A DNA stretch of 64,000 bases. Origin: Norana najaformis. Taxonomy: Eukaryota; Annelida; Clitellata; Crassiclitellata; Hormogastridae. The position numbers and the translations under genes are program-made. Shown piece by piece: positions 11,516 to 21,662 of this stretch; within the stretch, counting starts at the first letter, position 1; every line of letters begins with the position of its first letter. Below the pieces are notes generated by a model. It had not been told where the DNA came from, searched no databases, and saw only the letters and a list, made by a program, of their open reading frames with translations. The stretch is from contig OZ029914.1 in NCBI GenBank assembly GCA_964023275.1, positions 41,705,924 to 41,769,923 of the forward strand, read 5' to 3'.

Positions 11516-12269
11516 CAGCAGATATATCGACACCATGATATTATATTTAAAAACATATCTTCAAGCTTGCTAGACGTCTGATGATATGCCACAAAAGCCA
11601 GTGTAACAATTTAACATAGCATAAAATCAATCATGGCAACAATAGAACCCATGTCATATTTTTAGTTTGTTATTCAATGTATATATTATTCATTTCCTGC
11701 CCGCGTCCATAGCAATTTGCAACATAATGGTTATTATTAAAGCTCGATAACATTTTTATAATTAATGCACTACGAAATGCTTGAAGCAATTTTCTCTTTA
11801 ATTATAGTCTCAAGAGCGAGTTCACTGAAGCATTTCTCTACAATATGTTAATTATAGCAGAGCTAGGGGATATCTGAGTGTATAACGTTGAAATACCTAC
11901 GGCTATAATTTGCATCTTAATTATACACGACCTCAGAGCCATTGCCCTCACACCACTGTCGGAAGTTGCAATAATTAAAATATTATTTATGTTGTGACAG
12001 GCAAACCTGCAGTTCGATTACAACGATCGTGTGCAAATAATATTACACAGTAACAATGACATTTGTTATGAGTATCTTACAAGACTACAGACTGCTTAGT
12101 ATACTTTTCACGTTTTGGCAACAATAGATTTTACAATGAACAACCTTCTGCATCGCAATCAGCTCAGAATTATGAACAAAGTAATCGAATAACCAAGGGA
12201 ATAAATAAATGCAATTCAAATAGGCAAAAAACGGGTTAATAAAATGAACACAGTGATTGTAATGATTAC

Positions 12270-12400
12270 ACCAACTCCGCCACTGCCTTGTTTAGGGGGT
12301 AGTGTCAGTCCCAAGCCGGGATAAAGGAGGAGGGCGACGGCAACAGCCTTTGATGCCATAAGCTGTCGTTAAACTGGGGAACTACTACTACTACTAATGA
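12270..12400 (+). repeat. Interspersed repeat, LINE-3'-end-like, with ACT tail
   Basis: The segment runs GTCAGTCCCAAGCCGGGATAA, then AGGAGGAGG, TTTGATGCCATAAGCTGTCG and TTAAACTGGGGAACTACTACTAC. A second copy lies at 47640-47752, and a more worn one near 52735-52820 keeps GATGTCGTTAAACA. The trinucleotide tail and fixed 3' end suggest a non-LTR retrotransposon UTR; the family is not recognised. Confidence 0.6.
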
Positions 12401-14143
12401 TTACACCGTTATGATAGCTGTATTGCAATACAGCGAGCTTCTCGATGTGTGGATAAAGGATCTACTTGTAAAATGTTTACTTAAACTTTCCAAGCTAAAG
12501 ATCACGCAATTTGTGATTCATCTGCAGAGATGTGAGATAATAAGGGCGAGGTTTAATTACTCTCCATTGATAAACGATTAAGCGATTATCTACGTCGCGT
12601 ATGTCCGCGCCACGTAAATTTATTGAAAATAAGTTACTTTTGCGGTGTGGCCAAAAGTCTCTAAAATATCGAGACATTACTTTTATGACTGGCCATCCGT
12701 TACAAAATATGTTCTTCAGTGCTACATATTCTGGATCAGACTTGTTCTTTGCTGGTCTGATCTATGATGTAAACAGCACGGTGATATAGAAATAGTCACG
12801 TGCACTCTAGGCCTTTTACTTCATCGTCTGCTATTTAAAGTGTCTCCTGCAAATGTATGTGTAGAGTTTCTCACGTCTCAAAATCTCAAAATCACCACCA
12901 CCAATAACTCGCGTTGCCTCTACAGTGGCAAATTCAGCTTAGCTTAACGGTCTGCTGAGGGCGTTTGCCCCAGTAGGTCCATCCACCATAGTCCATTTAG
13001 AACGCTTGGCTGGTGGAGGCTAATCAGGATGCGCGCTCCCTGTAAACCGTGTGACAAGACTGTTTGCTGATTAGGATACAAAAAAACTCATCAGCGAAAT
13101 GTGTATCCAGCTACTCGCCGGGAAAGCGTGGGGTAAGTGACTGGCGAGTTTGATATAACCTTTGGCTCTTTGCTACATATCGCCCTGCCGGCTTTATATG
13201 TTTGAGTTATCTCCCGCAGCCTTCTTCCTCTCTTTAATCACCTGCCAGGCCTTGAAGGTCAGGCTTACTTAAGAATGGTGGCATTTTCTCACCATGTCAC
13301 ACTTAACGTCATTGGTTGTTTAGGCCCTACAGTAGTCTTAACAGGATGTTGACGTCACTCGCCACTCTACCGCACCCTGACAGAGATGAATCCTCGTTTA
13401 TTTCGCAGCCAACCGTATGTCGCAAATTCGTTTACAAAAAACTGGCAAAAACAAAATGAGTTTCTATTCTCAATCGTTGTATTTACAGTGTGTATTTGCA
13501 ATTTGCTATTTACACAGATCCTCCCATAGTCATAATTAAAAACAACTGGAATATAGTCCCACACGAAAGAAATCACCAAAACAAATTCTCGCCAACAAAG
13601 CACAATAAAAGGGGCGCTGAAGAAGACCGTGCATCCGACATTATCTTAGCTCCATTTGTTTTCAACTAAACAAAGGACCACCTATAAATGGATTTGACTG
13701 GGTTAGGATTATATCCGTAGCCGCCATAGGCGAAGACAAGTTAGGCAATGGTTCCGTGTCACTTGTCGACAAGTCCAAGATTCCTCGTAGGTTTCCACTC
13801 TCGGCTCAATCTGATACAGCTCCAGTATCTCCAGTACCTCTAATGTAAAAAATCTGCTCAAGGACACTGAGCAGAATTGAAATGGGGTGAGAGTTAGCTT
13901 TTTTGAGGTTCTTTAAAACGCGCTATAGAAATACTCAGATACATTCCAAAATTGAGCTAACTTTACTACTGAGGCATATGGCCAGCATAAGACTTGAAAA
14001 GTATTATTTTAAAAATTATTTGCTGTTTTACATGTGCCATTTCTGTTATCTTCCCAATAAAATGTATGCCTAACCTGAGCATTTTTCATTAATACTAATA
14101 CAATGAACAATTGAGCATCACGAATACCGTTTGGCATTACCGA
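12401..14143. other. No gene recognised
   Basis: The span holds no recognised exon or transposase. The part 12940-13330 is more GC-rich and may be an old repeat (it contains GGGCGTTTGCCCCAGTAGG and neighbouring short palindromes), but no second copy was found in the window. Confidence 0.45.
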
Positions 14144-17100
14144 TTACCGATTAAGGTTTGCCAATTCCGCTTCGGATGACGTTGGTTTCGGTTTCTTGCA
14201 GCGGTGATAGAGAACAATCGATAAAGTGATTATAATAGCAACTAAACATACAATAAGAATTATTGGTATGACAATGGGTATGACAGAAGTTGTTTGGCCT
14301 TCTGTACTTTTGAGCTCATCGCAGATATCTGATAAAAATAGCAATATGCAACAGGTAAACAGTTATTAGCTAACACGTTTAAACAAAAAAATAATTATCC
14401 AGTTCATAATCTTGGAGTAGCGAATTAAACTTGGCAGAATCTGTAGTCATTCTGTAATTCTCACATTTTGTTGTTAATCGTTCATTGATACAAAGATAGG
14501 CCTATATTAGATCCTTCAGTTACAGAATTATTTATTATTTACTGCGGTACAACTGCGGATAAGTGCACGGTCATCTTCCTCTTCACATAGTCGGTTATAT
14601 ATATAATATATATATATATAATATATATATGATCGATGTTCCTCTATTAATAAATACACGTGTCAATCATGAACGTTAGCACCTGTCTGTCGAACGTCAA
14701 ACAGGCACACATTCGTCTATTCAGTTACGTGGAGACGTCTTGATATTAGTTTATTAGATTTTTACACACGCTACTCTCATACTAGTCGTTAAGCGGGGCA
14801 CATAAAGCCGGTTGTTCAGCCAATCTAAAAATCCTGTGCGAGCTGGAATTATGGTTTCACTACTACTGGATTTATTCAGCGGATTAGCCTGTGCAAGTTT
14901 TACGGAGTCGACTGCTACTAAGCAGTTTTCTTGTGTTTTGTTGTCAAATTCTTTTATATTATCCTTGTGCAATTTTTCTGAATTCGTTGCCTCGCTTGGG
15001 GAAAGGTTAAATAAGCCTTATTGTTTGCTCTCACCAGCGCTAGAGAAACAAATTTACTTGCTTTCTATTATAGATCCATGGTTTGTTTTTAACTTATGAC
15101 AGTTTCACAGCAACAGTATTTAGTTCACAGAAACAGTGCAGTAGGGTAAGGTAAAAAGCTTGGTCCCTGTTTCTAGTTTAGATTCTAATGACTCGTTTAT
15201 TTCTATCTCTTGAATAATGACTAGTTAATGAGTAAAAAGGACATAGTTTTTTTCTGTTTCTTCTTCTGTTATTGGCCAAAGGTTCTGCAAAACGCTGAAA
15301 GAATCTGTTAGCTCTGCTGTGCCTTTGACAAGTATCCTTTTACGACTCACGACGCTATTATTTCATACTGCTTATCATCCTTGAGTTGCATTTCTGTCTC
15401 ACACGACTGACCCTTGGAATCTGCTTTGGCGTGTCATCGATTGATGCCAAGTGTATTACTATTATAGCGCTATAGAATTTCTAAGATTGCATTAGATTAT
15501 CTAGTTATTTAGCGCCAGTATCTAAAACAATTATTAATCGATGTCGCTGAGCAATCGTGCTTTAAGGACTTGTTCAAAATCCCAAACAATAACAGTCTCG
15601 GAGGAGCCTTAAATTCGCACACTCCGCTTTGCAAGGCGAGCATGCGACCAACAGGCTATTGTGTCATGCAAGTTAGCCAAGGCACAAGCTTCATTAGTAG
15701 TGACAATATACCATATGAAGCATTTAGTCTGAACATATTCAGAAGTAATATGATAAATAACAGACAGACAGTTGAATACACAGGCCAGTTGGATCATGGA
15801 ATTAAGGTCGTAAAAACAGGAAGAGTGTCTATTTATGACATGGAATAGGGAGACCATCAACTAGTGACTAAAGGAAGGACATAATGATAAAAGAATGCAG
15901 AGTTAGCCTAGTTCAACATCATCCTATATGTCGTGACCCTCTCTACAGTGATGTCGTTTCAATAACATATTGCCAGCAACTTGTGTTCTGAGCACATTTC
16001 CAGACCGTGTGTAGCCTTAAATACAGTGGATGCAGGTCGGACTTCACCATTAGTGTCCATGTGTGGTGAGGGAGTCCCGGGACTCTCTTCAAAACCTCTT
16101 GGAGTTTGGACGTCATTGCTTGTAGAGTCTTTTCGTGACTCTGTTCGCCTTCGCAGAGTGAAATGTGTCCAAACAGCCGGCCTCCTGGTGTTGATCATCT
16201 CAGACATTGGGATGTTCATAGTGCCGTGTAGGGGAATGTGCAGTGTTCTTCGCAGACACAACTGCAGAAAGGCTTCCAGATTTGCCTCTAAGTCCTTGGT
16301 GAGCGTCCAGCAGGTGTCTGATCAGTAGATGAGGACGGGCAGCACGTATGTCTTGAATAGGCGGAGTGTAGTGTTGAACCATATGTTGATACACCTGATC
16401 CCTTGGTGTAAGTTGCTCAAGCTGTATCGGGCAACGGCCACGCGCAGCCGAACCTCAAGTTTAGGCATAAGAACCGAAGCAGAGGGACTCAGGTATCAGC
16501 TCCACCTGGTCTCCCACAACCTGCAAGTGACCTAGCGTTGGACATGAGTCTACTGTGGTCTGGTTTAAAAAAAAATATTCCAGTCCGAATTAATGTGAAT
16601 CCTGATCCATTATCTCTAAGGCAGAACCAGGAGATAATGATAATTGCCAAAATTGATATCGCATGGACAGTGAATAAAATCAATTCACTTTAATTCACAT
16701 AAAATTTTTATCAGCGGTAAAGGGCCTCAAGGCTTCCAGCTCAGATAATTATACCAATATAAAAAATAAGTGAACAGCAGATGGCAAACCACGTCTTACT
16801 GTACGTGAAGGAGTACAAGAGGAGAGGAGGATGAGGGGAAGAAGAAGCCATTTGTTAGCGTCTTCATTTTCTTAGACTCCTAAAATAAAAATCATTGATC
16901 AGTTCGGTCACTCGCCATCTGATCTTCCCACCGACTGTGAACTCATTTTGTAGCTGAGTTCGCTAGGAGGAGCGAGTGGAGCAGAAATCTTAAAACATCT
17001 TTCTGCCCGGAGTTGACAATCTAGCACGCTAACCATTGTGACTTAGGCTACCCAACTTAACCTGAAATTAAAATATATTTTATGCTCACCGGTTAAAGGA

Positions 17101-20100
17101 ACACATTTCAGCGATTCATTTGAGTATGTGTTGTGGACTTCTATATCGCATACGTATCTGCAGTTCTTTGAAAAGGCATCGACGCTGACGACAAGCTTTG
17201 ACTGGGCTTCCCGCCCATTTAAGGTGAACATTTGATTCAGAAGACTGTCGTTGTCATGCTTCCATTCAATCGCAGGTTCACGATTACCTGTGTAATTCAC
17301 TTTGCAACTCAGTTCTCTTGTTGGTGGTGTCTTTGACAGGCTTTCTGTGTCATTTGCATTAATATCGCATTCTGGATTTCCATCTGTTCACAAAGAGTAA
17401 AATTTTATATCTTATTAAATTTCTGGCGAGATCTTAGCTTCAAAATTCCATTCAAAGGGCAATAGTTGTTTACATGCATCTATAAAAACTTGTCAGAAGC
17501 ATGGCCCCGTTGTCTAAACAAAACCACAACAATCCAACGATAGGACACATTTTTATGTCACAACTTGCGTTGGTACTAATTTACTGATCCCTTTCAGGGG
17601 AAGGCCAACTAGTGTTAAATTAGTAATCCACCAAATGAAGTGCGCGAAGATAATGAGATACATACATTTGCTTCCTGACTGAGCGTAGTCGTTGAATAAT
17701 TTGTTTATATTGTAAACGTCGCAAGTGGAGATTCAGTTGGCAGTTGCAAAAACTAACACTAGTTGTAGCCAGCATGTAAAAACGTCCAACTAACAGAGAT
17801 TCTATTACTTCTATAGAATTTCCCATCTGTGTAAAAAAACTCGGTTAAAAACGTTGCTGCTAAATATATAGACAATGTAGTCCCATTGCTGCGCTTATGC
17901 GTCATGACTATCAATGTAGCAACCGCTTATAACACGTTAACAGGATTAGGTCTACATACGGCACAGTTGAGTCGTACACAAAATACAAACATTGAATAAT
18001 TCGACAAAAGAACACACCTAAGACAATCAGTTCTAAATCGCATCTTTTACCGAGACCTGCGTTCTCTCTGCAAGTGTAAGTTCCAGCGTCCTTCCCTTGA
18101 ACATTTGTTATAAGTAACTGACACATTCCATTCGAGTCGTCAAATCCGAATCTTCCCGACTGAGCGTAGCTGTTAAGTAATTTGTTTATATTGTAAACGT
18201 CGTCTGAATGACTCTTCCCCACTGCAACATGGTCGATGTAGAAAGGACCCCACAAACACTCTGTGAACCTCAGGCTAACTCTGGCGTAAATCGCAACAAC
18301 CCTATCATCTCGACGGTTTGAATAGCTTCCTTCCACACCTAAAAGAATAATTCTACCACATGTCATTTTAAGGAATATCACAACCGCCAGCACTCATTAA
18401 AATTTAAGTTTTTGGAAATATAAATCATAAAAATACATCAATGCAACACATGAGCCCTGTATATACAGCAAACATGGCAAACCTCACACACTGTGATTTT
18501 TTTTTTTTTTGTTAAAAGAATCAAATAGATTGAGTTTGAATTATGGTCAGAATCTGCCTGCAACACAAAGCTAGAAAGGAATTTGTTCCATTTTTAGTGA
18601 ATAAAAGACAGAAGCTAACCTGTCACAGTAAGCCTTGCTTGCAGAGGAGAATCCCTGCTGGCTCTCTCGCTGCAGGAGTATATCCCTTCATCTTCTTTGG
18701 TAACATTTTTTATAATCAAATCATATCGTCCTGTGGTTGGATCTTCGTCCATGCTATGCCGATCCGATTTGCTGTATGGCCTGACCAGTCCCTCTCCACC
18801 GATATAGACGTCCGCCATTCTATCCAACTGCTTACCATATTGCCAAGTAATAGCTTTGTTTGTGTCAGTTGAACACGGAAACCGTACCTCATTCCCAGTC
18901 GTGACATTCAAATCATTTGGAAATACAACAAGAGTTCCATTCACATCTAAAAATAACATGAATATCTTCACAACTACGAACAACACAGCATATTATTCTC
19001 GAAAATTGCCGTTATCAAATGTTGCTCCCAATTTACGTACAGATTAATGATTCTGCAGACATTAACAACTGAGGTACAAGATTAAATTGCATTTTCTAGT
19101 AAACAAGAGCTATCAAATAATACAAATTAGCAATCTTATATATTTTTTCTTGTTAATACTCAGGGCCTTTCAGAGATTCAGAGAGGTCCGGGCCACTGCA
19201 CATACAAAACCTCAATCTCAAAACATGCACTGCTAAGCAGGGTGTGTAATTCCTGAGTCGTATTAAGTCGAAGTGAAGATCTTGACATTTCCGGATTATT
19301 TGCATGCATAGGCCTACTGAAGTCGCTAGTAATTACAAGTTCAGAAAGAGATGAAATCAACAATTCAAAAAGTGAGTGGAACTCAAGGGGAAAACATAAA
19401 TTCAAAGAGAGGGAAAACGGTAAAGGTGGACAGAGGTAACGCCGATTTCCGGAGTCCATGGTAGCGAAAAGGCTTTCAAGTGAGTTTTGGCATGTAATAG
19501 GCAAAGAGCGGCGAGCAAGTTTCATGTGTTATTTACGATGAAAGGCAACTACGCTACGAAGTCCATCTTCGGCGGCGTCGAGGGTCATTTAGAAGAGAAA
19601 ATAAGAGAGGTTTTATATCGAAAACGATGGAAGGAAGATGTATCAGACTGTTTGAACCAAGTTTTATTGTGAGCGAGAATATCTACCGGATAATACAATA
19701 TGTAATTTTGAAAAGAAGGATACTTATTCCATGTGTAATGGATATTAAGATGTCCAAATGTAATATTTTCAAGACGGTGAGGAGCAAGGTTTAGCACACT
19801 GTCACAAGCAAGCAGTAGCAGAAAGTAAACAGATGACAAGTATGATAAGATGTATACGGTGAAGAAATGTAAAAATGTGAAGAAATCCTAGTGTGGTGAG
19901 GGTACGGCTCGAGTCATAAAAATATGTAGATTATTTAGACATGGCCGGTTAGATAAGAATAAAGGAATAGGCTTCAGATGTATTGCAAATAAAACAGACG
20001 AGTTTATACTACCCCGTCATCTGGCGATTGCTGGAAAGATTGAGTGCCAGTGTACAAAAGCGGGTGAAATGATGCAGGTGGCTTGTCTCATAAGCATAAA

Positions 20101-20981
20101 AGAAGGCTATATCGGTGACCAGAATACCAGAATAAACTAGCCAGCTATTATGCACGAATGAACCATAATATAGGTTATAACATATTCGCGAATTCGTATA
20201 ATAGAGGATAATACATATTTGCCAAATTCTATGCTGAAATACAAAAATGAACAGAAAATAGTGAAAAACGCTACTTCCAATGATAATTAATACGCTGAAC
20301 TAGCACTTGATATGGAGCAATTTATATATTAATTTTAAACCCGTGTTTAATAAGACATTTAATTAGCGGATTTTAAAACCAAATGACATGTAGTCCAACT
20401 TTCAAACTTTCTACTACTACTACTACTACTACCTGCCTATTTACCTACCTGTATGTATCTGTCTGTGTTTGTGTGTCTGTCTATCTGTATGCGTTTGAGT
20501 CTGTCGGTATATCATTTATTAGTCACAAGTTCTTTTCGTTCCGTTCAAAGCATACATCCACCCTGAAGTGAAAGGATAGATATAAATGACGGAGAGAATT
20601 GAGAGATTGGAGAACTAAATGGAAGCAACTAGAAAACAAGAAGCTTAAAAACGGCGATATGCCCGTGATGGAATGGCATCATGATGGTAAAAAGCAGAAT
20701 TACATGTATGTGGACTCACTGGATATCTAAGGAACAATAATTTTGATACTATGAAACAAAATAAAGACGAGAATGAGAACAATAGAAGAATAGCACAATG
20801 ATAAAGCATAATAAATTAACTGGACATCAGTAAAGCACTTAACTTTTTTAATAGCCGTACAACGTTTGTTACACAATTATGGAATAATTATCGACTAAGT
20901 GAAAAATGTCTTACCACAGAGAAGCAAAATCATCTGAACAAAGTTCAGCAGTTTTCTGTGTAAAAAGGTAAAGGATCCCAT
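14144..20981 (-). CDS. Gene C: Ig-superfamily receptor with short cytoplasmic tail
   Basis: The proposed exons, 5' to 3' on the minus strand, are 20915-20981 (signal peptide candidate), 18620-18946, 18018-18338, 17090-17383 and 14144-14328. They total 1194 nt, i.e. 397 codons plus stop. All internal junctions are phase 1 with GT-AG sites. Exon 1 (M-G-S-F-T-F-L-H, then L-L-N-F-V-Q-M-I-L-L-L-C) ends at a GTAAGA donor; it is the weakest part. Exon 2 is a V-like Ig domain (R-F-P-C-S-T, W-Q-Y-G, D-E-G-I-Y-S-C-S-E). Exon 3 is a second V-like domain (D-A-G-T-Y-T-C-R-E). Exon 4 is C2-like, starts D-G-N-P-E-C and has L-S-C-K-V and Y-V-C-D-I. Exon 5 encodes a stalk, a ~25-residue transmembrane helix (V-I-P-I-V-I-P-I-I-L-I-V-C-L) and a tail of about 20 residues (R-C-K-K-P-K-P, ending N-L-N-R) without phosphotyrosine motifs. 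The inferred role is a cell-surface receptor or decoy related to genes E and B. The ligand is unknown. Confidence 0.7.
14597..14632. repeat. (TA)n dinucleotide tract
   Basis: Alternating TA with a few interruptions lies inside the large intron before the last exon of gene C. Confidence 0.85.
15435..15510 (+). mobile_element. L2-like LINE 3' end fragment
   Basis: The fragment reads TCATCGATTGATGCCAAG, then TATAGCGCTATAGAATTTCTAAG and ATTAGATTATC, the 3' terminus seen at 3255, 43765 and 45594. It lies in an intron of gene C. Confidence 0.5.
15975..16545 (-). mobile_element. RTE-like LINE reverse transcriptase C-terminal remnant
   Basis: This GC-richer block (about half GC) reads on the minus strand, across frameshifts, as L-R-L-F-K-T-Y-V-L-P-V-L-I-Y, then T-C-W-T-L-T-K-D-L-E-A-N-L-E-A-F and C-L-R-R-T-L-H-I-P. 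That matches the usual Y-x-x-x-V-L-P-V-L-L-Y-G-x-x-x-W...L-x-x-F-x-x-x-C-L-R-x-I-L ending of RTE-type and related LINE proteins. It is a dead copy inside an intron of gene C. Confidence 0.6.
17668..17722 (-). pseudogene. Fragment of a V-like Ig exon
   Basis: About 55 bases (CTGACTGAGCGTAG, then AATAATTTGTTTATATTG, then TAAACGTCG) are nearly identical to 18158-18212 inside the second V-like exon of gene C, in the same orientation, in the intron between that exon and the C2-like exon. Similarity fades on both sides. It is the remnant of a local duplication of the exon, too short to encode a domain. Confidence 0.65.
18490..18511. repeat. Poly-T run
   Basis: A long homopolymeric T run in the intron between the two V-like exons of gene C; read on the minus strand it is a poly-A tract, possibly a retroelement tail. 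Confidence 0.7.
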
Positions 20982-20989
20982 ATCCCAGA

Positions 20990-21125
20990 GACTTAGGGAG
21001 GAGCTCATTTCTTTTCTTAGACCCTTTAGCCGGCAATGGGCGAATTCCGAGGCCCTGGAAACCGTAACCGCATGAGAATTAACCAGACGCGTTACCAGTA
21101 GACCACCGTGCCGTACGGTGGTAAA
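20990..21125 (-). repeat. tRNA-derived SINE-like sequence
   Basis: On the minus strand the sequence GGCACGGTGGTCTACTGG, TAACGCGTCTGGTT, then GGTTACGGTTTCC resembles tRNA A and B promoter boxes at the usual spacing. The tail differs from the main SINE family of this window. It is a SINE or tRNA pseudogene, not a functional tRNA, since no cloverleaf can be closed. Confidence 0.4.
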
Positions 21126-21179
21126 ACGATATGTGTTAAAGCTCAATCTTACTGAAGAACACTTCTGCATAGTTTGTTA

Positions 21180-21560
21180 CGCTCGAGTGCACATCTTCGG
21201 CTTCGACAGAGGGGTTAAGGTGCGCCCGCCACTGACTTATTGATCCACGATTCTTTGCAACAGTCTAGGTCTTGGCTGATCTCCAGGTTGTGTGTAGCCT
21301 GAAGTGCAGCTTCCACTGTCCGAGTCCATGTGTGCCTGAGCTTTCCCAACGGTCTGTTCCAGCTCCTAGGTGGGCCGGACATCAAGGCTCGGATTTGCTG
21401 TCATTCAGAGCGCTTCTGACGACCTTTACATGTGATACTGGGATTCAAGAAGAATCTCGAATGCTTTTCTGCTCAAATGCTTCTCGCTGAACGCATGACG
21501 TTCATGTCATCCTCAACGTCGTCGTCCTCCTTTTTCTAGGCTGTGACTGGCACCACCCAA
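21180..21560. other. GC-richer repeat-like block, unrecognised
   Basis: Base composition departs from the AT-rich surroundings and there is a GTCGTCGTCCTCC run near 21520, reminiscent of the trinucleotide tails of RTE elements. No protein motif was recognised. It may be a LINE UTR. Confidence 0.3.
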
Positions 21561-21662
21561 GTATGACATCAATGGACTTGTAGTGTGCCAACATGCATAC
21601 CTCCGTATGACCCCTCATCTGAATTTCAAACAAAAAATCCAACTACTAGCTATCTAGGAAAC

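Noticed and set aside
18947-18986. Hydrophobic codons just upstream of the first V-like exon of gene C as a built-in signal peptide
   Set aside because: The stretch starts with GTG and overlaps a pyrimidine-rich acceptor (TTATTTTTAG) in the phase used by all sister exons; it is intron.
19585-19839. Minus-strand frame with a hydrophobic start (V-Y-F-L-L-L-L-A-C) as the gene C signal peptide
   Set aside because: The frame opens with TTG, no in-frame ATG precedes it, and the following donor (GTGTGC) is poor. The ATG exon at 20915-20981 fits better.
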